A stretch of DNA of 40,148 nt from an uncultured Clostridia bacterium. Lineage in GTDB: Bacteria > Bacillota > Clostridia > UBA1212 > UBA1255. The stretch covers positions 1 through 40,148 of the forward strand of contig CANQOI010000017.1 of the NCBI GenBank assembly GCA_947625435.1, read 5' to 3'. Under the pieces are notes generated by a model. That model saw only the letters and a program-made list of their open reading frames with translations, was not told where the DNA came from and did no database searches. The position numbers and the translations under genes are program-made. Shown here in pieces: positions 1-8,592 of the stretch (positions are counted from its first letter, which is position 1; every line of letters starts with the position of its first letter).

Positions 1-121
1 TGCCGTTGTCGGAGGTGAAGCGATAGCCCAAGGCCAGCACCGTGACCACCGACACAAGGACAAAAACAAGCGCTATGATGATAACCAAAAGGATGGGGTT
101 TATTCTTTTCTTCTGCGTCAC
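1..121 (-). CDS. Membrane-anchored protein, partial (C-terminus beyond window)
   Basis: Only the first 40 codons are inside the window. Translation from a GTG at 121-119 gives a short basic N-terminus (MTQKKRINPI) followed by one hydrophobic segment (about residues 9-31), the pattern of a single-pass or signal-anchored extracytoplasmic protein. The GTG is preceded by a GGAAGGTGG stretch at suitable spacing. It lies 23 bases after the stop of the next small membrane-protein gene and is probably co-transcribed with it and with serS. Family not recognised; the hydrophobic N-terminus is the only functional clue. Confidence 0.55.
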   Translation of the reverse strand, partial: MTQKKRINPILLVIIIALVFVLVSVVTVLALGYRFTSDNG

Positions 122-144
122 AAAGCATCCACCTTCCAAACAGT

Positions 145-573
145 TTAAAGACCGAGACGGTCTGTAACAAAGGGCAGCAGCATGGCCACTATGGAAGCGG
201 CTATCAGCGCCGCAAGCAAGGTAAGGATAAGGGAAAGAAAGCCCCGGTTTTCCTTGCCGTATTTCATAAGCATTTTTTCCTTAGCCTCGGGCTTTAGATA
301 ATAGCGCTTTTCCAAGCCGTCCCCCGACGCTTCCGGCACCGCCTCTGCAAGCGCGGTACCGCGTCGAAGCGCAAAGCGGTACGCCGGGCCGCTGCACCCA
401 AGCTGCGCCAAGGTTTTGGCGCTCGCCTCGTCGCAGGCGTCCTCCCTGACAAGGGCGCACACAAGCCGCCCCGCAAAGAACTTGGCGAAAAACGCCCAGA
501 CGCAGGCCGTCATAAAGCCAATGGCAAAGCACCACCAAAGCTGAGTGCCGGAGCTGATGCCCAGTATGTTCAA
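145..573 (-). CDS. Small membrane protein of unknown function
   Basis: This 142-residue protein starts at a TTG preceded by GGAGG about 10 bases upstream. It has one hydrophobic segment near residues 11-33, a soluble stretch rich in Ala, Glu and Arg (about 40-108) and a second hydrophobic segment near 111-136, so both transmembrane helices probably flank a loop. No catalytic motif or known family was recognised. It follows serS by 32 bases without a visible terminator, suggesting read-through from the serS promoter. Its base composition (about 59% GC by hand count over 181-540) is clearly higher than in the rest of the window. Confidence 0.55.
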   Translation of the reverse strand: MNILGISSGTQLWWCFAIGFMTACVWAFFAKFFAGRLVCALVREDACDEASAKTLAQLGCSGPAYRFALRRGTALAEAVPEASGDGLEKRYYLKPEAKEKMLMKYGKENRGFLSLILTLLAALIAASIVAMLLPFVTDRLGL

Positions 574-605
574 AGCCTAAAAACCTCCTTAAAACGCCGA
601 AACGA

Positions 606-1889
606 CTACTTTCTTCTAATGGCGTCCTGCCCGCCCATATAGGGACGAAGCGCCTCGGGTATCCTTACGCTGCCGTCGGCCTGAAGGTTGTTTTCCAAAA
701 GCGCGATAAGCATGCGCGGGGGTGCGACGACGGTATTGTTAAGCGTATGGGCAAAGTACTTTCCGCCTTCGCCGTCCACCCGTATTTTAAGCCTGCGGGC
801 CTGCGCGTCGCCAAGGTTAGAGCAAGAGCAAACCTCGAAATATTTCTTCTGACGGGGGGACCACGCCTCCACGTCAAGGCTTTTTACCTTCAAATCCGCA
901 AGGTCGCCGCTGCAGCACTCAAGCGTGCGGACGGGGATATCGAGCGAGCGGAACAGCTCGACCGAATACCTCCACATCCTGTCGTACCATGCCATGCTGT
1001 CCTCCGGCTTGCAGACGACTATCATCTCTTGCTTTTCAAACTGATGTATTCTGTAAACGCCGCGTTCTTCTATACCGTGCGCGCCCTTCTCCTTGCGAAA
1101 GCAGGGGCTGTAGCTGGTCAGGGTCAGGGGAAGCTTGGCCTCGGGTATCACGGTATCTATGAACTTGCCTATCATGCTGTGTTCGCTTGTACCGATAAGA
1201 TAAAGATCCTCGCCCTCTATCTTATACATCATGGCGTCCATTTCCTCAAAGCTCATCACGCCGGTCACAACATCGCTCCTTATCATGAAAGGCGGCACAC
1301 AATAAGTGAATCCCTTGCCTATCATGAAATCGCGCGCATATGCAAGGACAGATGAATGAAGTCTTGCTATATCGCCTGTCAGATAGTAAAATCCGTTCCC
1401 CGCCACACGTCTTGCGGAATTAAGATCGATTCCCGAAAGTGATTCCATTATGTCCGTATGATACGGTATTTCATAAGACGGAACAACGGGATCGCCGTAT
1501 CTCTGAACCTCGACATTTTCGGAATCGTCTCTTCCTATCGGCACGGTCTCATCTATGAAATTAGGTATCTTCATCATACGCGACTTTATCTCTGTCTCGT
1601 ATTCCGATTCCTTTGCCTCTATATCCTCAAGCTCTTTGTTTATGTCGCCTACCCTGGATTTGATCTGCTCTGCTTCCGATCTTTTGCCCTCTCTCATGAG
1701 CCTGCCTATCGTGCCGCTGAGATCGTTCCTTTCCTTTCTCGCTTCATTCCCGCGCTGTATCGCTTCGCGGTTCTTCCTGTCAAGCTCTATGATCTCATCT
1801 ACGAGAGGAAGCTTATGGTCCTGAAATTTTTTTCTTATATTCTCTCTGACCGCTTCCGGATTTTCCCTCAAAATTTTTATATCGATCAT
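606..1889 (-). CDS. serS: Serine--tRNA ligase
   Basis: Charges tRNA-Ser with serine in the cytoplasm. The 427-residue product has the N-terminal coiled-coil tRNA-binding arm (about residues 30-105, rich in Glu, Lys and Arg), then a class II synthetase core: GTSEHSMIGKF, motif 2 around CFRKEKGAHG and HQFEKQE, the SCSNLGDAQARR stretch and a motif-3-like segment near HTLNN and PPRMLIALLEN. The ATG at 1889 is chosen because it begins the canonical MIDIKILREN start and sits behind GGAGG; an in-frame extension of 28 codons upstream does not look like the family. A sigma-A promoter lies about 70 bases upstream. The leader is only some 60 nt, too short for a T-box. The 3' part appears more GC-rich than the 5' part. 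Confidence 0.95.
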   Translation of the reverse strand: MIDIKILRENPEAVRENIRKKFQDHKLPLVDEIIELDRKNREAIQRGNEARKERNDLSGTIGRLMREGKRSEAEQIKSRVGDINKELEDIEAKESEYETEIKSRMMKIPNFIDETVPIGRDDSENVEVQRYGDPVVPSYEIPYHTDIMESLSGIDLNSARRVAGNGFYYLTGDIARLHSSVLAYARDFMIGKGFTYCVPPFMIRSDVVTGVMSFEEMDAMMYKIEGEDLYLIGTSEHSMIGKFIDTVIPEAKLPLTLTSYSPCFRKEKGAHGIEERGVYRIHQFEKQEMIVVCKPEDSMAWYDRMWRYSVELFRSLDIPVRTLECCSGDLADLKVKSLDVEAWSPRQKKYFEVCSCSNLGDAQARRLKIRVDGEGGKYFAHTLNNTVVAPPRMLIALLENNLQADGSVRIPEALRPYMGGQDAIRRK

Positions 1890-1957
1890 TTTACTCTGTC
1901 CTCCGCACTGTAAAATATATGAAAAATGCATACAAAAAACGCATGACACATGCTTGT

Positions 1958-1986
1958 ATTCTATACCAATCACCGGTATATGGCAA
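1958..1986 (-). promoter_or_regulatory. Sigma-A promoter of serS
   Basis: On the minus strand TTGCCA (-35, 1986-1981) is followed by a 17-base spacer and TAGAAT (-10, 1963-1958), five of six matches at each box. Predicted transcription start is near 1951, giving a leader of about 60 nt to the serS ATG. Confidence 0.75.
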
Positions 1987-2000
1987 CTCTTTTTTGAGCC

Positions 2001-2927
2001 TCAGCGAATGCACCGACGAAATACTCCTTCAAGATCAAAAGGCGGTATAAAGCTCTCGGAAGCGGACTCGCCGTCTTGTATATATGCGTTTGTAATGCCT
2101 ATCCTGTCTGCGTAATCGATAAGCTTCGAATACTCACGCGCGCTCACTTTTTTCATAAGCTCCGGAGGAAAATCAGGCTGTATATTTTCCTTGCCCGGAG
2201 GCACGTACTGGCTCATTATGCTGTAATATATGCTGTTTCCGTACAACGTGAAAATCCTTTTTAAAATATTCTTCGCCTCGGTAAGCTTTCCGGGAAGCAT
2301 AAGATGCCTCACTATGACGCCCGACTGCATGATGCCGTCGCTGTCAAATGAAAGCGGAGCCAGTCTCACCATACGTGACAGAGCCGCGTCGGCATATTCC
2401 ACATAATCCCCCACGCCGGAATATCTGAGGGCATCTTCATTGTTTGAGTATTTGTAATCCGTGAGGAAAATATCAGCATAGCCCTTAAGGCTTTCTATTA
2501 TTTCGGGTCTTTCATATCCGCTCGTATTATAAACTATGGGTATCTTGAGTCCGCCTTCCCGTGAAATATCTATGGCAGACCTTATCTGACTTACATAATG
2601 TGTAGGCGTAACGAGATTTATATTATACGCACCCGAATCCTGAAGTTCGAGCATTATTTCGGCCAGGCGTAAAATGTCAATATATGCTCCTGCGGCTCCG
2701 CGGCTTATGGGCGCGTTCTGACAATAAACGCACTTTAAATTGCAGCCGGAAAAGAAAACGGTTCCGGAGCCTCTTGACCTGTCAGATCCGTCTCCCGATA
2801 TGCACGGCTCTTCCCAGAAATGAAGAGCCGCACGTGCTGTTTTTATCTTATCCGATGCGCCGCAGAAACCTATACCGCCGTTTTCTCTGTCTGCGCCGCA
2901 CATACGCGGGCAGCAATCACACATCAT
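2001..2927 (-). CDS. PflX-like radical SAM protein (COG1313 type)
   Basis: A 308-residue cytoplasmic iron-sulfur protein resembling the uncharacterised PflX branch of pyruvate formate-lyase activating enzymes. It carries an N-terminal Cys cluster (CDCCPRMC, residues 3-10, and a further Cys near 22) and the radical SAM signature CNLKCVYC near residue 62, expected to hold a 4Fe-4S cluster that cleaves S-adenosylmethionine. The typical NLVTPTHYV stretch follows near residue 105. Its ATG overlaps the TGA of the upstream metallophosphoesterase gene as ATGA, indicating translational coupling. The substrate is unknown for the family. It should not be equated with the glycyl-radical activase at 10865, which has a different cluster arrangement. 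Confidence 0.8.
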   Translation of the reverse strand: MMCDCCPRMCGADRENGGIGFCGASDKIKTARAALHFWEEPCISGDGSDRSRGSGTVFFSGCNLKCVYCQNAPISRGAAGAYIDILRLAEIMLELQDSGAYNINLVTPTHYVSQIRSAIDISREGGLKIPIVYNTSGYERPEIIESLKGYADIFLTDYKYSNNEDALRYSGVGDYVEYADAALSRMVRLAPLSFDSDGIMQSGVIVRHLMLPGKLTEAKNILKRIFTLYGNSIYYSIMSQYVPPGKENIQPDFPPELMKKVSAREYSKLIDYADRIGITNAYIQDGESASESFIPPFDLEGVFRRCIR

Positions 2928-4414
2928 AATTTCTTTCGGCTTTTATACACAGTCATTCCCGCAAACACGCCCGCAGCTACGGCCGTTGCCGACATGATTA
3001 CAGTGGCAACGATGAGAAGCGTACTTGTGCCCGTACCCGAGGAAGCAGAATCTTCCTGTGCCTGTGATCCCGTCGCGGCAGCCGGGCCCGAAGCCGACGG
3101 TGCCCCTGACGGCGCCCCCGACGCGGTCGCAGATTGTGCCCCTGACGGTGTTTCGGTCGGTGTTTCGGTCGGTGTTTCCTCCTGTGTCACATACTGCGTA
3201 ACCTTTTGTGTCGATCCCGGTGTCGGCGACGGCACGGGTGTCTCCGTCGGTGTGACCTCAGGTGCCGGAGTCTTTGACGGTGACGGCGTATTCACATGAG
3301 AGCCGCTTACCGTAGCAGATGCCGGATGTGACGGCGTTACGCCGGCTGTGGCTGTGGGCTTCGGAGTCTCCGCATTTCCGGTACGAAGTACAGGGACTTC
3401 CACATCGAGGAGCCATTTGCCGTTGATAAAATCACGTCCTTTGATCTCCACCCTGTCTTTGTATACATATACGAACAGCCCTTCACTGCCTGTCCATTTT
3501 CCCTGTTGATCCTTTCGTCCCGTCAGATTGTCATACCACAGATATCCGACGGATGCGCAATTGACATATGTGGCGTGTGTCTTGCCGTCAGTAAGGAGCA
3601 CCGGCTGTTTTGTCGTAAAAGACCAATGCGTATGTCCGGAGAAAACTATAGTCTGCGGATATCTGTCGGCCACCTTCTTGAGATCCTCATACCTGTTATT
3701 CTTATAATAATACGGATTTACGGGATTTCCCTGCCAGTTCTGTCCCGGCAGAGAACCGGACACCGTATTTTTAAAGGGCTCATGGAATATCACATATATG
3801 GGATTTCCGGTCTGCGACGCCTTCTTCATCTCGGACTCGAACCAATCGTACTGCGCATCCGATACAAAAACATCATTACAGTTATCATTTCTGCTCGTGA
3901 CCTCAGAGCCCAGCATGATAACATATGAATCTGCGAGCATGAAAGAATAATACACATTATTTATATTCTGACACCCCGACATATCCTTGGCATATTTAAT
4001 GAATCTGTCTCTCCATACAGAGGGTTCGGTATCATTCGGCCCGGTACCGCTGCGGAGTGCTCTGTCGTGGTTGCCGATCGCGTAATAAACGGGTATATCA
4101 GGTATAACGCTTTCCTTTATACGTTTGAGCACTTTATACTGATCCTCTGTGCCGTTATTGGTATTATCGCCTACCGTAAGCACGGCTTCAGTCTCCGGCG
4201 ATATGCTCTTTACCTGTCGAAGCGCATTTTCATAATTTTCTTCATCGTATATATTCCCGTCTCCCATCTGCATGTCACCCATCACATTGAACATATATTC
4301 GGGTGCCGTACTTTTAGGCGCTGATGCGGTAACAGAAAGGGCATACGAAGCAAAAAAGGTCGTTATCAAGATCGAAACACTGAACAGGCGCTTAAAATAT
4401 ACTCTCATCTTCAC
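2924..4414 (-). CDS. Secreted, C-terminally membrane-anchored metallophosphoesterase
   Basis: A 496-residue calcineurin-like phosphoesterase. It has an N-terminal signal peptide (about residues 1-31), a catalytic domain (about 39-345) with metal-binding motifs GDMQ, GDNT, GNHD, HEP and GHTHWS, then a long Thr/Pro/Ser-rich linker (about 350-465, including TETPTETP and PSGAPSGAP repeats) and a C-terminal transmembrane segment ending KSRKKL. The first motif has Gln where many family members have His. The catalytic domain would face outward, tethered away from the membrane. The GTG start at 4414 has GAGGT five bases upstream; an ATG two codons later is the alternative. It is a tandem paralogue of the lipoprotein at 4423-5457. 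Substrate unknown; a nucleotide, phospholipid or cell-wall phosphate ester is possible. Confidence 0.85.
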   Translation of the reverse strand: MKMRVYFKRLFSVSILITTFFASYALSVTASAPKSTAPEYMFNVMGDMQMGDGNIYDEENYENALRQVKSISPETEAVLTVGDNTNNGTEDQYKVLKRIKESVIPDIPVYYAIGNHDRALRSGTGPNDTEPSVWRDRFIKYAKDMSGCQNINNVYYSFMLADSYVIMLGSEVTSRNDNCNDVFVSDAQYDWFESEMKKASQTGNPIYVIFHEPFKNTVSGSLPGQNWQGNPVNPYYYKNNRYEDLKKVADRYPQTIVFSGHTHWSFTTKQPVLLTDGKTHATYVNCASVGYLWYDNLTGRKDQQGKWTGSEGLFVYVYKDRVEIKGRDFINGKWLLDVEVPVLRTGNAETPKPTATAGVTPSHPASATVSGSHVNTPSPSKTPAPEVTPTETPVPSPTPGSTQKVTQYVTQEETPTETPTETPSGAQSATASGAPSGAPSASGPAAATGSQAQEDSASSGTGTSTLLIVATVIMSATAVAAGVFAGMTVYKSRKKL

Positions 4415-4422
4415 GGTCTACC

Positions 4423-5457
4423 TCAAGCCTTTTTAAGCGGCACTGTAACATCGAGTATCCATTTATCGGATGCGAAATCACGGCCCTTTATTTCAACTCT
4501 GTCCTCATAAACACATACGAACAGGCCCTCGCTTCCGATCCATTTATTATTTTCATCTTGTATTCCGGTAAGGTTATCATACCAAAGATATCCCACGGAT
4601 GCGCAGTTTACATATGTGGCGATACTGTCATCATCTGCCCCGTATACCGGCCGATTCGTAGTGAAGGACCAGTGTGTATGTCCTGAGAAAACTATGGTCT
4701 GTGGATAACTGTCGATTATATTCCTGAGGTCTTCGTATCTGTTGTTTTCATAATAATCCTTGTCATACGGGTTCCCCTGCCAGTTCTGTCCGGGCAATGA
4801 GCCCGATACCGTATCATAAAACGGTTCATGTATGACAACGAATATATGGTCGTACGTTTCACTTGCCTTTTTCATTTCGGAATCAAACCAATCATACTGT
4901 TCATCCGATATAAAAACGTCATTACAGTTATCGTTTCTGCTGGTGACCTCGGAGCCAAGCATTATAAAATATGAATCCTCTATATTGAAGGAATAATAAA
5001 CATTACTTATATTGTCATATCCCGAGCTGTCTTTTGCATAGAATATAAAACGGTCCCGCCATTCCTCTACAGGGGTCGTATTTTCTTCGGTACTGTGAAC
5101 GAGTCCTCTGTCATGATTTCCTATTGCGTAATACAGGGGTATGTCCGGAAAAGTCTCGTCTTTGATCGTTTTGAGCGTTTCGTAAGCCGACCTTTTACCG
5201 TTATCCGTGTGGTCCCCCACGGAAATCACAGCCTTTGATTCGGGCGATATTTCTTTTATCTTTTCCAGTGCGGCCCTGTAATTCTCCTCATCGTATATAT
5301 TCGGATCCTCCATCTGCATGTCCCCTATCACATTAAAAACATACAGGGGTTTTTCCGTGTACAAGTCATTTTTACTGCATCCGCCCGCCGCGGTCACGGT
5401 AACTGCCGCCGCAGCCACAGTACCTGCAAGTGTCACCAATATCTTTCTGCTGATCAT
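4423..5457 (-). CDS. Metallophosphoesterase lipoprotein
   Basis: A 344-residue paralogue of the next gene, 8 bases apart. The N-terminus has a signal peptide with a probable lipobox ending AGGC at Cys27, so it is expected to be lipid-anchored on the outer face of the membrane. Metal-binding motifs are conserved: GDMQ, GDHT, GNHD, HEP and GHTHWS. Long blocks such as the GSEVTSRNDNCNDVF and SGSLPGQNWQGNP regions are identical in both copies, so this is a tandem duplication. It lacks the Thr/Pro linker and C-terminal anchor of its neighbour; the two copies differ mainly in how they are attached. The ATG is preceded by GGAG. Substrate unknown. Confidence 0.85.
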   Translation of the reverse strand: MISRKILVTLAGTVAAAAVTVTAAGGCSKNDLYTEKPLYVFNVIGDMQMEDPNIYDEENYRAALEKIKEISPESKAVISVGDHTDNGKRSAYETLKTIKDETFPDIPLYYAIGNHDRGLVHSTEENTTPVEEWRDRFIFYAKDSSGYDNISNVYYSFNIEDSYFIMLGSEVTSRNDNCNDVFISDEQYDWFDSEMKKASETYDHIFVVIHEPFYDTVSGSLPGQNWQGNPYDKDYYENNRYEDLRNIIDSYPQTIVFSGHTHWSFTTNRPVYGADDDSIATYVNCASVGYLWYDNLTGIQDENNKWIGSEGLFVCVYEDRVEIKGRDFASDKWILDVTVPLKKA

Positions 5458-5470
5458 AATACAAATCTCC

Positions 5471-6421
5471 TTATTCTAATACTTTTTTAAACACGCGCTC
5501 CATATTTCCGTGCATTACGGCCTCTACGAGCGATTCACTGTAATTAAGCCTGAGGAGCTCGTCTGCTATCTTATACATGTCCGCGGCGCCCGTTATGCCG
5601 CGCGGCAGAGTATCTATGCCGTCAAAATCCGAGCCGAGTCCCACATTGTCAGTCCCGCCGAGTGACATAAAATGCTCTATATGCCTGATTATATCATCTA
5701 TACCGGCCCCTCCGCCTTCCTTCAGGAAGCCCGGGCAGAAGTTTATTCCCGTGACCCCGCCTTTGTCAATAAGTATCCGGAACATATCGTCCGTGAGATT
5801 TCTCGGGTGCCCGCACAGAGAACGTGAGTTTGAATGCGATGCTATAAAAGGCGCATCCGAAGTCTCCGCCACATCGTAAAATCCCTTGTCGGATATATGC
5901 GACACGTCTATCATCATACCGAGACGGTTCATTTCACGCACCACATCCCTGCCGAAATGTGTCAGTCCGCCGCTATAATCATCCTCTCCGTTTAAGTTGA
6001 CGGCGCCCGACGCATTGGTATCGCTTATGGCATACGGTGTATTCCATGTGAGCGTTATAAGGCGCACGCCTCTTTCATGGAGCGAGGAAACGCCGTTTAT
6101 ATCGCGTCCTACGGCTTCTCCTCCCTCTATGGCGAGTAAAACATACGTTCCGTTCGACGCTTTCTCAATATCGGACGCCGACAGTATCAGGCTCACATGC
6201 GGATTGAGCGCAAGCTCCGCGTAAAATTTATCCAGGTATCTGTTTGTCTTTGCAACAGGATCCTCTCTCCCGCAATCCGTCCAGAGAGCCGTCACCTGTA
6301 TGTAACGTTTATATCTCTCCGTCTGACGAAAGTTGAAATTCCTGTCGGCATCAAATAAGCTCTCGTCTTTCTTCAGCGTTGTGAGCGTATCGCAATGTGT
6401 GTCAAAAATACAAATATCCAA
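5471..6421 (-). CDS. Membrane dipeptidase family (peptidase M19)
   Basis: A 316-residue zinc dipeptidase of the renal dipeptidase type, which hydrolyses dipeptides including those with a C-terminal D-residue. Visible metal-binding features are HCD (His9, Asp11), EGGE near residue 117, DVSHISD near 176 and SHSNSR near 198. No signal peptide is seen, so it is probably cytoplasmic. The start is TTG at 6421: an in-frame stop lies two codons upstream and no ATG precedes the HCD motif, so the choice is nearly forced; a GGGAG lies about 11 bases upstream. It follows glnN by 29 bases, and links in this operon to glutamine synthetase suggest amino-nitrogen salvage from peptides (inference). Confidence 0.88.
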   Translation of the reverse strand: MDICIFDTHCDTLTTLKKDESLFDADRNFNFRQTERYKRYIQVTALWTDCGREDPVAKTNRYLDKFYAELALNPHVSLILSASDIEKASNGTYVLLAIEGGEAVGRDINGVSSLHERGVRLITLTWNTPYAISDTNASGAVNLNGEDDYSGGLTHFGRDVVREMNRLGMMIDVSHISDKGFYDVAETSDAPFIASHSNSRSLCGHPRNLTDDMFRILIDKGGVTGINFCPGFLKEGGGAGIDDIIRHIEHFMSLGGTDNVGLGSDFDGIDTLPRGITGAADMYKIADELLRLNYSESLVEAVMHGNMERVFKKVLE

Positions 6422-6450
6422 AATTCATTCAACTCCCGTATATTCACGTA

Positions 6451-8544
6451 TCAGACAACGCTGAAAAGAAGATCGCCGTATGTCGGGAAAGGATAATACT
6501 CTCTCGGCATGATGAGCTCGATACCGTCCGCCGCGGCGCGGACTTTTTTCATGTCCGGAAGTACCACGTCTCTCAGATAGCAGGCTGTCTTGAGAGTGTC
6601 GCCGCACGCAGGTATGGAAGCAATATCCGATTCAAGCGTATCGATCGCTTTATAGAGCTCCGACGCTCTGTCCGATATTGTCATAAGAAGCCCGTTTTCC
6701 GCGGAAACATCCGCCTGCGGAAGAGCGCTCTTAAGTGAATTAACGGTATCGCTCAGCATCCTGACATATTTGAGCACAGCGGGCATTATGTCCTTGCCCG
6801 CCATTTCACGTACGGTGTCGGCCTCTATCCTGACGACCTTGCAGTAGTTATCGAGTATTATCTCACAGCGTGAGCGTATCTCCGCTTCCGTGAGTACGCG
6901 GTGCCTTTCAAACAGGCGTATATTTTCTTCTCTCGTAAAATAAGGCAGCGCATCCGGAGTTGTGGGAAGATTGAGAAGTCCGCGCTTTTTCGCTTCTTCC
7001 ACCCATTCGTCCGTATACCCGTTCCCGTTGAAGATTATCCTCTTGTGCTTTTTGATCGTATCCCTGATGAGCTCATTGAGCTCGGTCTGAAAATCATCCG
7101 CTTTCTCCAGTCTGTCGGCAAATTCCATAAGGGCGTCTGCGGTTATGGTATTCAGTATCATATTCGGGCATGAGATCGACATGGAGGATCCCGGCATTCT
7201 GAACTCAAATTTGTTGCCTGTAAAAGCAAAAGGCGACGTGCGGTTCCTGTCCGTATTATCCTTCGGAAACTTAGGCAGCGTGTGTACGCCTATCTCCATG
7301 TTGACGCGTTCTGCGCCTTCATATTCGCTCTTACTCTCTATGGCCTCCAGCACGGCCGTAAGCTCTGTGCCGAGGAACATGGATATAACGGCCGGAGGAG
7401 CTTCGCTTCCTCCCAGACGGTGATCGTTCCCTGCGGAAGCCGCCGATATCCTGAGCAGATCCTGGTGCTCATCTACGGCCTTTATCACGGCGCACAGGAA
7501 CAGCAGGAACTGCGCATTTTCATACGGAGAATCGCCGGGCTCGAGCAGATTCATGCCTGTATCAGTGCTCAGCGACCAATTGTTGTGCTTACCGCTCCCG
7601 TTCACACCGTCAAACGGTTTTTCGTGAAGAAGGCATGCGAGCCCCATTTTTTCAGCCGTTTTCTTCATGACATCCATTATGATCTGATTGTGGTCGGTAG
7701 CTATATTTGTGTTCCCGTACACGGGCGCCAGCTCGTGCTGAGCAGGGGCGACCTCGTTATGCTCGGTCTTGGCCATTATGCCAAGCCTCCACAGCTCGTC
7801 GTCAAGCTCCCTCATATATGCTTTGACTCTCGGCTTGAGTGAGCCGAAATAATGATCCTCGAGCTCCTGTGTCTTGGGAGGCCTGCTTCCGAAAAGAGTC
7901 CTCCCCGTATAAACAAGATCCTTTCTCTTTTTAAAGAGCTCTTTATCCACAAGAAAATATTCCTGTTCGGCTCCTACGGTAGTCCTCACGTACTTTGCGC
8001 CGCTGCTTCCGAACAGCTTCAATATGCGCATGGCCTGCCTGTTCACTGCCTCCATCGATCTGAGCAGCGGCGTTTTCTTATCAAGCGCCTCTCCGCCGTA
8101 TGAACAGAACACAGTCGGTATGCAGAGCGTTCCTTCCTTTATAAAAGCGTATGATGTGGGGTCCCAGGCAGTATATCCTCTCGCTTCGAATGTGGCTCTC
8201 AGTCCTCCCGACGGGAAGCTTGAAGCATCGGGTTCTCCTTTAACGAGCTCTTTTCCCGAAAATTCCATTATTACCTGACCGTCCGATGCCGGTGAAATGA
8301 AACTGTCATGCTTTTCCGCCGTGATGTCGGTCATGGGCTGGAACCAATGCGTAAAATGCGTCGCACCCTTCTCGATCGCCCAGTCCTTCATGGCATTTGC
8401 CACAATGCCCGCTATATCCGGATCGAGGGTGCCTCCCCCGTCCATTGTCTTTTTGAGGGCACGGTATGTTTCTTTCGGAAGCCGTTCTTTCATGACACGT
8501 TCGTTAAAAACGAGACTTCCGAATATTTCAGATATACTGTCCAA
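6451..8544 (-). CDS. glnN: Glutamine synthetase type III
   Basis: ATP-dependent amidation of glutamate by ammonia, the main ammonium-assimilation step. The 697-residue length is that of the GS-III class (types I and II are much shorter). Class motifs include EIFGSLVFN at the N-terminus, GAEQEYFLVD, NEVAPAQHELAPVY and NGSGKHNNWSLS. TTG at 8544 is preferred: it has AAAGGAG eight bases upstream and puts the family-typical start (M-D-S-I-S-E-I-F-G) at the N-terminus; the ATG at 8568 has no ribosome site. It follows the aldolase-like gene by 48 bases. A TATAAA lies in that gap but without a convincing -35, so co-transcription from the promoter at 9934-9962 is more likely. No PII or GlnR gene is in view. 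Confidence 0.95.
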   Translation of the reverse strand: MDSISEIFGSLVFNERVMKERLPKETYRALKKTMDGGGTLDPDIAGIVANAMKDWAIEKGATHFTHWFQPMTDITAEKHDSFISPASDGQVIMEFSGKELVKGEPDASSFPSGGLRATFEARGYTAWDPTSYAFIKEGTLCIPTVFCSYGGEALDKKTPLLRSMEAVNRQAMRILKLFGSSGAKYVRTTVGAEQEYFLVDKELFKKRKDLVYTGRTLFGSRPPKTQELEDHYFGSLKPRVKAYMRELDDELWRLGIMAKTEHNEVAPAQHELAPVYGNTNIATDHNQIIMDVMKKTAEKMGLACLLHEKPFDGVNGSGKHNNWSLSTDTGMNLLEPGDSPYENAQFLLFLCAVIKAVDEHQDLLRISAASAGNDHRLGGSEAPPAVISMFLGTELTAVLEAIESKSEYEGAERVNMEIGVHTLPKFPKDNTDRNRTSPFAFTGNKFEFRMPGSSMSISCPNMILNTITADALMEFADRLEKADDFQTELNELIRDTIKKHKRIIFNGNGYTDEWVEEAKKRGLLNLPTTPDALPYFTREENIRLFERHRVLTEAEIRSRCEIILDNYCKVVRIEADTVREMAGKDIMPAVLKYVRMLSDTVNSLKSALPQADVSAENGLLMTISDRASELYKAIDTLESDIASIPACGDTLKTACYLRDVVLPDMKKVRAAADGIELIMPREYYPFPTYGDLLFSVV

Positions 8545-8592
8545 ACTGTTCACTCCTTTAAAGCTCATCGGTACTTTATATGACCGTCAGAG

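Noticed and set aside
1890-2000. T-box riboswitch upstream of serS
   Set aside because: The leader from the predicted start is only about 60 nt, with no antiterminator-like stem or T-run terminator.
3124-3180. Short tandem DNA repeat
   Set aside because: It encodes the TETPTETP repeat of the metallophosphoesterase linker, so the protein explains it.
8545-8592. Separate promoter for glnN
   Set aside because: A TATAAA is present but no acceptable -35 lies 16-18 bases upstream.
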